Positions 35,397 to 44,223 are shown, counted from the stretch's first letter. The stretch: DNA of 64,000 nucleotides from Ruminococcus turbiniformis (GCF_020687545.1 NZ_JAJEQX010000022.1:1-64000); one strand, 5' to 3'. Numbers and translations are program-made. Notes: generated by a model not told the origin, from the letters alone.

Positions 35397-37593
35397 GGAG
35401 AATGGATACACCATTGCGGTGTTTACGACGAAGGATGCTTCTGTACCGCTTGCTGCCAGAGACAAATACTTACAGGGCCAGAAAGTGATCGGGTTTATCG
35501 CCATAGGCTTTGACCTGCCCCAGTCTGACCAGATCGAGATTGAGATGGAAGGACAGTGGGAAAAGTCCAGCCACGGCCTGCAGTATCAGGTGGAAAATTT
35601 CATGGAGATCGTGCCGCGCACGAAGGAGGGGATCTTAGGCTACCTCTCCTGCGGTTCTGTAAAGGGTGTGGGGCCAAAAGTTGCAGAGGCCATTTACAAA
35701 GAATTTGGCCTTAATACGCTGGAAATCATGGAAGAACATCCCCAGGAGCTTCTGAAGGTAAAAGGAATTTCCCAGAAAAAGCTGAAGGGGATTGTGGAGT
35801 CCTACGGAAAAAACAAGGTGTTCCGGGAACTCATGACATTCCTGGCACCCTATAAGGTAACGCCTAAAAAGGTGAACCTGATCCTCCAGCGGTTTCGCAA
35901 TGAGTCCGTGGAGATTGTCCGCCACAGGCCTTATCAGCTCTGTGCTGTGAAAGGGTTTGGCTTTTTAACAGTAGATGCCATTGGACGGCAGAACTGCCAG
36001 GCGCTCAATGATCCCATGCGGATTTCAGGCTGCCTCTCCCATCTCATGGAGTCTGCCATGAAGGAGGAGGGACATCTGTACCTGGAGTGCCCGGAGCTGA
36101 TCCAGCGGGCATATGCCATGCTAAACCAGGATCTCCCGCATCAGGCAGTGACAGAAACAGACATCCAGCGGGTACTCTACCGGCTGGTCATGCAGGAAAG
36201 CATTGTGGTAGACGGCGAGCGGGTGTATGTGAAGAAGCAGTATGAGGAAGAAAACCAGACCGCTTCCATGATCGCCCGGCGTTTGTTGGATCAGGGCGAG
36301 GCGTATGACATCGAAAAGGAATTGGCGCAGGCCCAGACTGCCCTGGCGATTACCCTGTCAGAGAAGCAGAAACAGGCAGTGCGCATGGTGTTCCGAAACC
36401 AGATCAGCATTATTACCGGCGGGCCTGGAACCGGAAAGACCACCGTGTTAAAGGTCATCCTTTATATCCATGCCATTGTCTGCCGATCACAGGTACAGCT
36501 CATGGCTCCTACGGGGCGTGCGGCACGCCGGATGGCGGAAAGCACCGGGCATGAGTACGCCTCAACGATGCACATGGCACTGGGGCTTCTGGGTGACTTT
36601 TCCGATTATGAAGACGCAGTAGAATACCTGGAAGCCGGATTCCTGAATCTGGATGAAGTATCCATGGTAGATATGCATTTGGGATATGAATTTTTCCGCA
36701 GGGTAAAGCCTGCTTCCCGTATCCTGCTGGTAGGCGACGTAGATCAGCTCCCTTCTGTGGGAGCCGGTGATGTGTTCCGGCAGTTGATCGGCTGCGGGCT
36801 GATCCCTGTGACGGTGCTGGATCTGGTATTCCGCCAGGGAAAGACCAGCAACATCCACTTAAATGCCCGTAAAATGTTGGCAAACCGGACGGATTTTGGG
36901 TTTGGAGATGATTTCCAGTTTATCTCCTGCAATTCGGCAGATGAGACAGCAGCCATGGTACGCCAGCTTTACCAGGAAGAGGCCGCAAGGAACGGCCTGG
37001 ACCATGTGCAGATTTTGACACCCTATCGGGTAAAGACGGTAAACGGCGCTAACGAGCTGAACCGGAGCCTGGAGGACCTGATCAATCCGCCAAGTCCTGG
37101 GAAAAAGGAACTGTCCGCAGGAGGGCAGACCTACCGGGAAGGGGATAAGGTGCTTCAGAACAAGAATACGTTGATGGCCAGCAATGGGGACCTGGGAAGG
37201 ATTACGGATTTTTATACGGATGAGGAAGGAACCGTAAAAACGGTGATCGAATTTCCGGATGGACGTGTCGTGACCTACGAGACGGAAGATCTGGAGATGA
37301 TCGAACACGCCAATGCCATTACCATACACAAGTCCCAGGGATCCGAGTGCGATATTGTCATCATCCCCTGGGTGAGAGCCTTTTATATGATGCTGAAGCG
37401 GAATATCCTGTACACAGGCATTACCCGTGCAAAGAAAAAGGTGTATCTGGTGGGGCAATGGAACGCAGTCTGCCAGGCAGTCCATACGGACGATGCCGGC
37501 AGGCGCAATACAGCTCTTGGGGAGCGGATCACCCGTTACTATTATCAATACCTGAATGAGCGTGAGCCGAAACAGCTTCGGCTTGCGGTATAA
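35359..37593 (+). CDS. recD2: RecD2-like ATP-dependent DNA helicase
   Basis: A 744-residue SF1B helicase. Tandem helix-hairpin-helix motifs (GSVKGVGPKVAEAIYKEF, ~95-112, and VKGISQKKLKGIV) precede the motor domains with Walker A GGPGTGKTT, Walker B LDEVSM, LVGDVDQLPSVGAGDV and the C-terminal ITIHKSQGSECD/YTGITRAKKKV motifs. This is the chromosomal RecD2 layout, 5'-3' polarity. Within the YqaJ operon it may unwind element DNA during replication or recombination. The start overlaps the preceding gene and has AAGGAG 7 nt upstream. Confidence 0.92.
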   Translation: MRCRYRKTIFLNEENGYTIAVFTTKDASVPLAARDKYLQGQKVIGFIAIGFDLPQSDQIEIEMEGQWEKSSHGLQYQVENFMEIVPRTKEGILGYLSCGSVKGVGPKVAEAIYKEFGLNTLEIMEEHPQELLKVKGISQKKLKGIVESYGKNKVFRELMTFLAPYKVTPKKVNLILQRFRNESVEIVRHRPYQLCAVKGFGFLTVDAIGRQNCQALNDPMRISGCLSHLMESAMKEEGHLYLECPELIQRAYAMLNQDLPHQAVTETDIQRVLYRLVMQESIVVDGERVYVKKQYEEENQTASMIARRLLDQGEAYDIEKELAQAQTALAITLSEKQKQAVRMVFRNQISIITGGPGTGKTTVLKVILYIHAIVCRSQVQLMAPTGRAARRMAESTGHEYASTMHMALGLLGDFSDYEDAVEYLEAGFLNLDEVSMVDMHLGYEFFRRVKPASRILLVGDVDQLPSVGAGDVFRQLIGCGLIPVTVLDLVFRQGKTSNIHLNARKMLANRTDFGFGDDFQFISCNSADETAAMVRQLYQEEAARNGLDHVQILTPYRVKTVNGANELNRSLEDLINPPSPGKKELSAGGQTYREGDKVLQNKNTLMASNGDLGRITDFYTDEEGTVKTVIEFPDGRVVTYETEDLEMIEHANAITIHKSQGSECDIVIIPWVRAFYMMLKRNILYTGITRAKKKVYLVGQWNAVCQAVHTDDAGRRNTALGERITRYYYQYLNEREPKQLRLAV

Positions 37594-37617
37594 AAATAAT
37601 TTCCACTTATGAAGAAA

Positions 37618-37652
37618 GGCAGGCTATTCCTTATGTAGAGGGATATCCTGCC
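37618..37652 (+). promoter_or_regulatory. Intercistronic hairpin after recD2
   Basis: GGCAGG (37618-37623) pairs with CCTGCC (37647-37652), with further pairing inward. It lies shortly before the AAAGGAG of the next gene; no T-run follows. Confidence 0.45.
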
Positions 37653-37675
37653 CTGTTTGTGAAAGGAGCAGATGT

Positions 37676-38614
37676 ATGAACGAATTACTGTATCAGAAAA
37701 ATCAGGCAGTGGCGGCTTTGAACCGGGTGGAGGGATTTGAACCTCTGGAATTTGCCCGGACGATCAAACAGGAGGATCAGGAGGACCAGCTTTATCTGGA
37801 TGTGAAATACCGGAAACTCTGGTTCCGTCTGGCGAATCCTTTGGGGCGGATCTCCAGTCATATTGTCTGGTTTAATGAGAACGTGGCGCTGGCGGAGGCA
37901 AAAATCTACCTGAACTACACGGATGCACCGGAGAATTACATTGCCAATGCGTTTTCCATGAAATTCCGCTCAGAGGATCCAAAGTTTGGAGACAAGTTCC
38001 TGGAGATGGCAGAGACTGCCGCCGTGGGACGTGCGCTCTCTGATGCGGGATACGGCGTCCAGTTTGCGGACGTAGGAGAAAGCAATGATCCGGCGCAGGT
38101 GGATGCGGGGATCCCCGTACCGCTGCAGTATCCGGAAGCTGCCGCAGGTGCACCCTCTTATGGAGGGCAGCCGGTTTCTGCCGGACAGCCGGATTACAAT
38201 GGCAAGAACGGGTATGCCGGGAACACTCCCGCAGGGAATATGCCGTATCCGGGCAGGCCGGCAAAAGCCAATCCCAGCCAGAGCATGATGAACCAATTCT
38301 ATCGTCAGGCCCAGGCGCAGGGAAATATGATGGGAGCGTCTGTCCGGCAGATGAAACCTGCAGCGGCTGCACCGGAAACTCCGCTGGACGGAAATCTTCC
38401 CGTGGAGGAGCTGGCAAACCGCATGACCTATGAGCAGGCGAAAGCCGTGGTCATTGGCGGAAAAGGAAAATTTGGCGGGAAATCTATGGGGCAAGTGGCT
38501 GTGGAAAGCCCTTCCAGCCTGGATTATTTCGCTAACAGCTACCGGGGACATAACAATCTGATCCCGGCGGCAGCCAGGGTTCTTTTGAGACAGGCACTTC
38601 CAAAAGCCAGCTGA
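37676..38614 (+). CDS. Candidate single-strand annealing/recombination mediator protein
   Basis: A 312-residue protein. The first ~130 residues include YLDVKYRKLWFRLANPLG and AETAAVGRALSDAGYGVQF, resembling the phage Sak3-like/annealing proteins that carry AETxAIGRALxxxGYG. The rest is a low-complexity Gly/Pro/Gln-rich linker (~145-225) and a short C-terminal segment. This shape (core plus disordered tail) suits an annealing or ssDNA-binding protein, and a YqaJ exonuclease three genes upstream would be its partner. The family call is tentative. Confidence 0.55.
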   Translation: MNELLYQKNQAVAALNRVEGFEPLEFARTIKQEDQEDQLYLDVKYRKLWFRLANPLGRISSHIVWFNENVALAEAKIYLNYTDAPENYIANAFSMKFRSEDPKFGDKFLEMAETAAVGRALSDAGYGVQFADVGESNDPAQVDAGIPVPLQYPEAAAGAPSYGGQPVSAGQPDYNGKNGYAGNTPAGNMPYPGRPAKANPSQSMMNQFYRQAQAQGNMMGASVRQMKPAAAAPETPLDGNLPVEELANRMTYEQAKAVVIGGKGKFGGKSMGQVAVESPSSLDYFANSYRGHNNLIPAAARVLLRQALPKAS

Positions 38615-38628
38615 TCATAAAACGCAAC

Positions 38629-38657
38629 TTTCCGCAGTCTTTTTTAGGCTGCGGAAG
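38629..38657 (+). promoter_or_regulatory. Hairpin abutting the primase-gene ribosome-binding site
   Basis: TTTCCGCAG (38629-38637) pairs with CTGCGGAAG (38649-38657, one G-U). AAAGGAGG starts immediately after, so folding could influence ribosome access or mRNA stability. Confidence 0.5.
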
Positions 38658-38675
38658 AAAGGAGGTCAGACCTGG

Positions 38676-39890
38676 ATGTATGACATGACTGGGTTTGATT
38701 ATGACATCACGGATGTTGCCAACCTTCTGCGGCTGCATAAGCGCCGTGGGAATTACTACGACTGTCCCTTTTGTGGAGACACCAAAGGGCGGCTGAATAT
38801 CAATCCGGCTAAAAATGTCTTCCGCTGTAACCGGTGTGACAAATCCGGAGGGATGTTACAGCTTTATGCAGACTTGCATAACCTGACCTACCGGGAAGCA
38901 AATGAGGAAATCCGGGAGGCTTTGAATAAAGGGGAATACCGGCAGGTGCGCCAGGCAAAGGTACAGGAAGAAAAGGAAGAGCCTGTGCAGTCGAAGCTGG
39001 CGCCACTGGATGAACGGCACCGTACCTATACGGAATTACTGAATCGGCTTCCCCTTTACAGTGTACATAGAGAAAACCTGAGATCCCGGGGCCTTACAAT
39101 CGAACAGATAAAAGAGCGGCGCTACCGGAGTGTTCCGATGTACGGGCTGCATAAGATTGCAGAGACACTTCAGGAGAGCGGCTGCGTGCTGGAAGGCGTA
39201 CCGGGATTTTATCGGGATCCGGAGGAGCGTTGGACATTGAATTTCAAGACGAAGAACTCCGGCTTCCTGGTTCCTGTGGAGTCCATGGACGGAAAGATCC
39301 AGGCGTGTCAGATCCGTCTGGACCATCCCAGGGATAACAACAAATATCTCTGGTTTTCCAGTGCTGGCTATCCACACGGTGTTTCCTCCGGAAGCCCGGT
39401 TCATGTGATCGGAGATCTGGATGCGGAAAACGTCTATCTGACAGAGGGCGGGCTGAAAGGCTCGATTGCTCATTATCTGTCTGGGCATACATTTATCTGC
39501 CTGGCAGGTGTGAATATGTACCGGAGCCTGCGCCCGGTGTTGGAGGAATTTCAGCAAAGAAAAATGAAATTTCTCTTTGAGGCGTTTGACATGGACAAGA
39601 AGCTGAAAACCGACTGTGATAAGCATTATCATAAATGTTCGGTCTGCAGTGAAAAGGGTACGCCGGAAAACTGTCCGTACAAGGTGGAAAAGCGCCGTAT
39701 CATCCAGAACGCCTGTGGAAAAGTCTATGGGATCTGCCAGGAGCTGTCCCTGCCGGTCAGCCGTATGGTCTGGGACCAGGATGCGGATGGAAACTGGAAT
39801 GGAAAACTCAAAGGCATTGATGATTATTATTACGCAAAGCGGGCTGCACAGACAGCCCCTTTGCAGGAACAGAAGGGAGTGGACATATGA
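38676..39890 (+). CDS. Zinc-finger/Toprim-type primase-like protein
   Basis: A 404-residue protein with an N-terminal zinc ribbon of four Cys (DCPFCGDTKG and FRCNRCDKSGG; DnaG-type CHC2 would have one His). A Toprim-like region with LTEGGLKGSIAHYLSG (~250-265) follows, then a second Cys cluster (HKCSVCSEKGTPENCPYK, ~320-337) and a DUF3854-like tail. It is probably a primase or DNA-binding replication factor of the element. It overlaps the sortase gene by 4 nt. Confidence 0.78.
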   Translation: MYDMTGFDYDITDVANLLRLHKRRGNYYDCPFCGDTKGRLNINPAKNVFRCNRCDKSGGMLQLYADLHNLTYREANEEIREALNKGEYRQVRQAKVQEEKEEPVQSKLAPLDERHRTYTELLNRLPLYSVHRENLRSRGLTIEQIKERRYRSVPMYGLHKIAETLQESGCVLEGVPGFYRDPEERWTLNFKTKNSGFLVPVESMDGKIQACQIRLDHPRDNNKYLWFSSAGYPHGVSSGSPVHVIGDLDAENVYLTEGGLKGSIAHYLSGHTFICLAGVNMYRSLRPVLEEFQQRKMKFLFEAFDMDKKLKTDCDKHYHKCSVCSEKGTPENCPYKVEKRRIIQNACGKVYGICQELSLPVSRMVWDQDADGNWNGKLKGIDDYYYAKRAAQTAPLQEQKGVDI

Positions 39891-40660
39891 AAAAGGGAGA
39901 AAAGCTGCTGTTTCTGGCAGGGATCCTGCTTGCCATCGGCGCTCTTGCTTTTTCCGCATGGAAACTAAGAGGAATCTATGGTGAATACCAGGAGGGCGAG
40001 GATACCTACGAAGAGCTTGCTTCATTTGTGGAGGAGCCGGAGGACACACCAAAACCAGACGGGGGCGAACCAGATGCAGAACCGGACGGATATCTGAAGA
40101 TTGACTTTGAAGGACTGCAGGCTGTGAACCCGGACGTGATCGCCTGGATTGATATTCCCGGCCTTTCCATTAGTTATCCGGTGGTACAGGGAACCGATAA
40201 TGCTTATTATCTGCATCATCTGTTTACCGGGGAGTACAACAGCAGCGGCAGTATCTTTGCGGACTGGCATAACCAGCCGGATTTTGCGGATCCGAACACC
40301 ATTGTATACGGCCACAATATGAAAAACGGCAGTATGTTTGGAACCCTATCCCATTATCAGGATCAGGCTCTGTGGGAGGCTTCTCCTTACTTTTACCTGT
40401 ATGTGCCGGGGAAGGTACTGAAATATCAGATCTTCTCCTGTTATGCCGGGTATGTGGGGAGCGAGGCTTATACCTATGCGTTTCCGGAAGAGGCAGACTT
40501 TCAGGCTTTTCTGAAGCAGATCCGCTCCTATGCGGGATATGATACCGGTGTGGAAGTCGTGGAAACAGACCGGGTGGTGACACTTTCCACCTGTGTCAGC
40601 TCCAGACGTGATTATCGGTATATTGTCCACGGGAAATTGACAGAGGAAATAGCAAATTGA
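39887..40660 (+). CDS. srtB: Class B sortase
   Basis: Membrane-anchored transpeptidase of 257 residues: N-terminal membrane segment (~8-25), acidic spacer, then the sortase B domain with catalytic His in VYGHNM, Cys in TLSTCVSS and Arg in RRDYRYIVHGK. It would attach an element-encoded surface protein to the wall or cross-link pilus-like subunits; no sorting-signal substrate is visible in the window. It is translationally coupled to the primase gene, unexpected company for a surface enzyme. Confidence 0.92.
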   Translation: MKKGEKLLFLAGILLAIGALAFSAWKLRGIYGEYQEGEDTYEELASFVEEPEDTPKPDGGEPDAEPDGYLKIDFEGLQAVNPDVIAWIDIPGLSISYPVVQGTDNAYYLHHLFTGEYNSSGSIFADWHNQPDFADPNTIVYGHNMKNGSMFGTLSHYQDQALWEASPYFYLYVPGKVLKYQIFSCYAGYVGSEAYTYAFPEEADFQAFLKQIRSYAGYDTGVEVVETDRVVTLSTCVSSRRDYRYIVHGKLTEEIAN

Positions 40661-40689
40661 AGAAGAAAAGTATAGGAACAGAAAACAGC

Positions 40690-40729
40690 GCCGGTATGGA
40701 AAAGGAAGACACCATGCCGGTCTTTTTTT
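40690..40729 (+). terminator. Terminator after srtB
   Basis: CCGGTATGG (40691-40699) pairs with CCATGCCGG (40712-40720, one mismatch at the centre), followed by TCTTTTTTT. The next start codon is only 16 nt later, so it may act as an internal attenuator. Confidence 0.75.
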
Positions 40730-40744
40730 ATGGAGGAAAGTATC

Positions 40745-41182
40745 ATGTTGGAAGCTGAATATGAGAAAGAACGGGAGAAAATTGAAGGAAAAGAAGATGA
40801 CAGGCTTAAGGAGGAGCGGATACAAACACTCCAGACAATTTTTCAGCGGGCATGGCGTTATCAGGAGCGGGGGATGCTGGAGGAGATTATCTTAGGATTT
40901 GTTCAGAAAAAGACAGCGATGCTTCAAAATGCCAGGACAAAAGGCGAACTGCAGGAAATCAGCAAACCGCCTAAACCGGTTTATAACGGAAATGTCTTTA
41001 CCACCGGAAAGTATGACACAGAGGAAGAAGAATTGCTGGTCTGGAGCCTTACTTGTTTGCAAGCACCGCTCAACAACCAGGCATATGAACGGTACAAAGA
41101 GCTGTTCTGCCGCCTGTTGCAGGAAAAGGCGAAGATATTATTCCCGGAAATGAATGAGAATAATCAGGCAAAAGTTGCCTGA
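40745..41182 (+). CDS. Hypothetical element protein, helical
   Basis: A 145-residue charged, helix-rich protein with no recognised family. The ATG at 40745 is chosen because GGAGG (40732-40736) precedes it; an ATG 15 nt upstream overlaps that site. It lies between a terminator and another small gene of the same operon. Confidence 0.6.
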   Translation: MLEAEYEKEREKIEGKEDDRLKEERIQTLQTIFQRAWRYQERGMLEEIILGFVQKKTAMLQNARTKGELQEISKPPKPVYNGNVFTTGKYDTEEEELLVWSLTCLQAPLNNQAYERYKELFCRLLQEKAKILFPEMNENNQAKVA

Positions 41183-41205
41183 AGAATGAAGAATGGAGGG
41201 CGGAT

Positions 41206-41403
41206 ATGACGATCAGAGAAGCAGGAAAAGGAATTGTGACAACCGTGGGAGGTACTTACAGGATCGGATTTATCAACATGGATGGTCAGGAAGATGAGAC
41301 GGAACTCGATGCTTACAACATGACGGAATTGGAAGAATTATACAGGGATTTTTGTAAAGAGAATGGATTTAGACAGAATACCGTCACCTATATGGAACGG
41401 TAA
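41206..41403 (+). CDS. Small hypothetical element protein
   Basis: A 65-residue acidic protein (GTYRIGFINMDGQEDETELD), predicted mostly beta then helix. No family is recognised. GGAGGGCGG precedes the ATG. Confidence 0.6.
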   Translation: MTIREAGKGIVTTVGGTYRIGFINMDGQEDETELDAYNMTELEELYRDFCKENGFRQNTVTYMER

Positions 41404-41410
41404 ATGAAAC

Positions 41411-41436
41411 GCAGGCACCGGGAAACCGGCGCCTGC
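41411..41436. terminator. Hairpin between convergent genes
   Basis: GCAGGCACCGG (41411-41421) pairs with CCGGCGCCTGC (41426-41436, one mismatch). There is a short T-poor flank. Confidence 0.55.
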
Positions 41437-41458
41437 CTTGATAGAGAAAAATTAGGAT

Positions 41459-42037
41459 TTATAAATATTTTCTTCTGATTTTTTTAGCTGTATTAATTGC
41501 TGTCTTCTTTATCCAATTATTATCAGAATTACAGTACATTTCAATATCTGATAATACTTCAGGTTTTCCACATTTTCCTAATGCCTGTAAAGCGTGACCT
41601 CTAACATCTTCGTCATTTAAGAGACTAACCAAACAGTTTATTGATAAATCTGACTTATATTCTCCCAAAGATAGCACTAACATTTGCCGGCCAGTCCCAT
41701 ATTTTTTATTTGATGACAACTCGATCAGTTCTTTTTCTATTGTCATACTGTGTATAATATTGATTGAATTTGCAATTGCCCATCGATAATAATTATTCTT
41801 TGCATTTTTAAATTCTGTTAACATCTTCGGTATTGCTTCTGTAAATCCCTTTACACCTAAACAACGTACAATAAATTCTTTATCGCTTTCATCAGATAAA
41901 TAGTCGAGAAATTCTAACAAATAAGGAACAAGTTCTCTTTCTTTGAGAGACAGATTAAATAAATCATTGATATTGTTTATAACATATCCATGCTGTTGCA
42001 GTCGATTCATTATTCTTAATTTAGTTTCTTTTGTCAT
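41459..42037 (-). CDS. HEAT-repeat protein, likely acquired cargo
   Basis: A 192-residue all-helical protein with 4-5 HEAT-like helix pairs (for example LVSLLNDEDVRGHALQALGK and AIPKMLTEFKNAKNNYYRW). No catalytic site is seen; such scaffolds bind proteins or nucleic acid. It is the only - strand gene in the operon region, clearly more AT-rich than both neighbours, and uses AT-ending codons, so it was probably inserted between the operon and the ParM gene. The start at 42037 follows GTGAGGA at short spacing; an upstream ATG at 42091 is possible. Confidence 0.65.
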   Translation of the reverse strand: MTKETKLRIMNRLQQHGYVINNINDLFNLSLKERELVPYLLEFLDYLSDESDKEFIVRCLGVKGFTEAIPKMLTEFKNAKNNYYRWAIANSINIIHSMTIEKELIELSSNKKYGTGRQMLVLSLGEYKSDLSINCLVSLLNDEDVRGHALQALGKCGKPEVLSDIEMYCNSDNNWIKKTAINTAKKIRRKYL

Positions 42038-42144
42038 TTCCTCACCACCACAAATTCCAATTTGTTTCTGCCTACATTCTACCAAAGACACGTCTGGAAT
42101 ACTATCCTAAATAAAAAGTCTCAAAAAATTTTTTCTCCAGAGTT

Positions 42145-42180
42145 GCTATCTACATATCTCATACGTATGGAATAAGTAGA
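42145..42180 (+). promoter_or_regulatory. Promoter element copy 1 with CATACGTATG palindrome
   Basis: TTGCTA (42145-42150), 17 bp, TATGGA (42168-42173), with the perfect palindrome CATACGTATG (42162-42171) over the -10. A near-identical element is at 57145-57180. It precedes the ParM-like gene. Confidence 0.6.
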
Positions 42181-42204
42181 AATCAATATAAGGAGTGACG
42201 CATT

Positions 42205-43137
42205 ATGATAAAAAAACTGACTATCCCCGTGGATTACGGGAACCGGAACATGAAGACCACCCATTTTCTTTTCACTACGGGGCTCTCATCCACTGACCGT
42301 AAGCCTGCAGGCCGGGAGGATTTCCTTCAGACTGACGGGAAGTTTTATGTTTTGAGTGACAAGCGGATCCCGTATCAGAGGGACAAGACGCAGGATGAGC
42401 GTTTTTCCATCCTGACGAGGTTTGCTATTGCAAAGGAACTGGAGCGTACCGGTCAGGTAACGGAAGAAGATGTGGTGCAGGTATCGCTGCCGATTGGCGT
42501 GCCGCCCAAGCATTACGCTGAATTGGCGGAGCGGTATCGGGAGTATTTCCTGGGAGACGGAAAGGTGCAGGATCTGGTGTATAACGGAAGAACCTACCAT
42601 ACCTGCATCCGGGACGTAGCTGTATATCCCCAGGCGTATGCTGCCATGATGACTGAGGGCGAGAAAATCCGGCAGATCCCCAAAGCGGTGGGAATTGATA
42701 TCGGAGGATTTACTTCCGATTTCCTGCTGATGCGAAGCGGCGCCCCCTGTCTGGACTATTGTGACTCCATGGAAAAGGGTGTCATCACCATGTATAACGA
42801 CATCATTTCCAGCGTCAACGGGGATCATGATATGCTCCTGGAGGAAACAGACATTGACAGTATCCTGGAAGGCAAGACGGAATATTATCCGGATATGGTG
42901 GTACATACGGTAGAAGAAATGGCCCGGAATTTTGTGACCGACTTGCTCAGCAGTGTCCGGGAGCGGGGCATTGATACGAAATCTACCTATACCATATTTA
43001 TTGGAGGCGGAGCTATTTTGCTGCGGCGTTTTCTGGAAAGTTCTAACCGGCTGATCAAGTATCGGTTTATTGATGATATTTTCGCAAATGCGAAAGGGTA
43101 TGGCATCCTGTACCGCAGTTCTTTAGCAGGGAAGTGA
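42205..43137 (+). CDS. ParM/StbA-like actin-family segregation ATPase
   Basis: A 310-residue actin-fold protein: phosphate-1 loop PVDYGNRNMKTTH near the N terminus, phosphate-2 loop AVGIDIGGFTSDFLL (~165-180), and an adenosine-binding loop IFIGGGAILLRRFL (~275). Filaments of such proteins move plasmids apart. The next gene, sharing TGATG with it, has the size and position of a ParR-like adaptor. An integrative element with its own partition pair may persist as a replicating circle. Confidence 0.85.
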   Translation: MIKKLTIPVDYGNRNMKTTHFLFTTGLSSTDRKPAGREDFLQTDGKFYVLSDKRIPYQRDKTQDERFSILTRFAIAKELERTGQVTEEDVVQVSLPIGVPPKHYAELAERYREYFLGDGKVQDLVYNGRTYHTCIRDVAVYPQAYAAMMTEGEKIRQIPKAVGIDIGGFTSDFLLMRSGAPCLDYCDSMEKGVITMYNDIISSVNGDHDMLLEETDIDSILEGKTEYYPDMVVHTVEEMARNFVTDLLSSVRERGIDTKSTYTIFIGGGAILLRRFLESSNRLIKYRFIDDIFANAKGYGILYRSSLAGK

Positions 43138-43544
43138 TGATCGTGGGAAAGAAAAATCCATATGTATTTACGATAGGATTTGACAAGAAAAATCCAGAGC
43201 ATCTGGAAGTCGTAGAGATCCTGAACGGGACGGAGAAAAAGGCGGCCCTGATTGCGGAAGCCGTTCTGCAGTATATGGGGAAGAAGTCTGGTGAAGATAC
43301 TGGAGTCTCCCAGGAAAGTATCCAGGCAATGGTGCGTCTTCTGGTACGGCAGGAAATGGAGCGGATTGCCGGTGAGGTTCCTGTTTCAGATATTGGAACT
43401 TTAACCAGCCAGCAGCTGCAGCCGGAGACAGAAAAGAAGCCTGCCGAAACCGTGATCGAGGATCTGAACGAAGAAGGCCCTCCGATTGATGAAAGAACGA
43501 TGCAGGATATTGCGGATGCCATGGCAGCATTTAGAAATATGTGA
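43137..43544 (+). CDS. ParR-like partner of the actin ATPase
   Basis: A 135-residue protein with an N-terminal segment VFTIGFDKKNPEHLEVVEIL, a middle part suited to a ribbon-helix-helix dimer, and an acidic Pro/Glu-rich C-terminal tail, as in ParR proteins that bind DNA and contact ParM by the tail. The identification rests on position and general shape. Translational coupling to the ParM gene is clear. Confidence 0.6.
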   Translation: MIVGKKNPYVFTIGFDKKNPEHLEVVEILNGTEKKAALIAEAVLQYMGKKSGEDTGVSQESIQAMVRLLVRQEMERIAGEVPVSDIGTLTSQQLQPETEKKPAETVIEDLNEEGPPIDERTMQDIADAMAAFRNM

Positions 43545-43555
43545 TACAGGTCTTT

Positions 43556-43587
43556 GGGGAGAACTCGCATGGGTTCTCCCTCTTTTT
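43556..43587 (+). terminator. Terminator of the parM/parR-like operon
   Basis: GGGGAGAAC pairs with GGTTCTCCC (43572-43580), followed by TCTTTTT. Confidence 0.75.
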
Positions 43588-43675
43588 CACCGTTTTTTCA
43601 GAATTTCCATAGAAAATCCATAGAACTTCTATAAAGATTTCCGAGAAGTGTATCTTACAATGGCAGAAGAGGTGG

Positions 43676-44020
43676 TTATGTGGGGTTCTCTGTCCGGGTA
43701 TGTAGTCCTTTCAAGAGGCCTCGCAGCGTTTGCAGCACAATTACCTGCTCTTCTTCTGAGCAAGACTCCAATTCTACCAGGATCTGCTGCATCGTCGTAC
43801 TGCCGCTATTGTTCTTACGGTCTTTGATCACCGCGTCAATAGAAATGTTCAGATAGGACGCCAGGGAGCAGAGACTGTCAAAACGAGGGTTCGCCTTATA
43901 AGTTTCGATATCTGAAATTGTACGAAGGGATACGTGGGACCGTTCCGCAAGCGTATTCTGCGATAAATCCAAATTCATTCTGGCTTCTCTTACAGCATCC
44001 CCCAATCGTTGTCTATACAT
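43676..44020 (-). CDS. XRE-family transcriptional regulator
   Basis: A 114-residue protein with a Cro/C1-type HTH (GDAVREARMNLDLSQNTLAE, RSHVSLRTISDIETYKANPR) and a C-terminal helical extension. It faces left, convergent with the ParR-like gene and divergent from the sigma-factor region, and may control the 44021-44431 interval. Confidence 0.88.
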   Translation of the reverse strand: MYRQRLGDAVREARMNLDLSQNTLAERSHVSLRTISDIETYKANPRFDSLCSLASYLNISIDAVIKDRKNNSGSTTMQQILVELESCSEEEQVIVLQTLRGLLKGLHTRTENPT

Positions 44021-44223
44021 CCAATCACCTCATTTCCTGCATATATTTTACCGCAGACAAGCAGTATATGAAATGCGCTATCATGCGTGTTGACAGGCGG
44101 TATAACGCATACATAGAGGGGGAATCTACGGAAGATAAGGTGTGAACAGCCGGATGGATCAGACGCTATCTGAAACAATTTCAAAAAAATCCTGCTTCTT
44201 TTTGCAGGTGAAGAAACTCTTTT

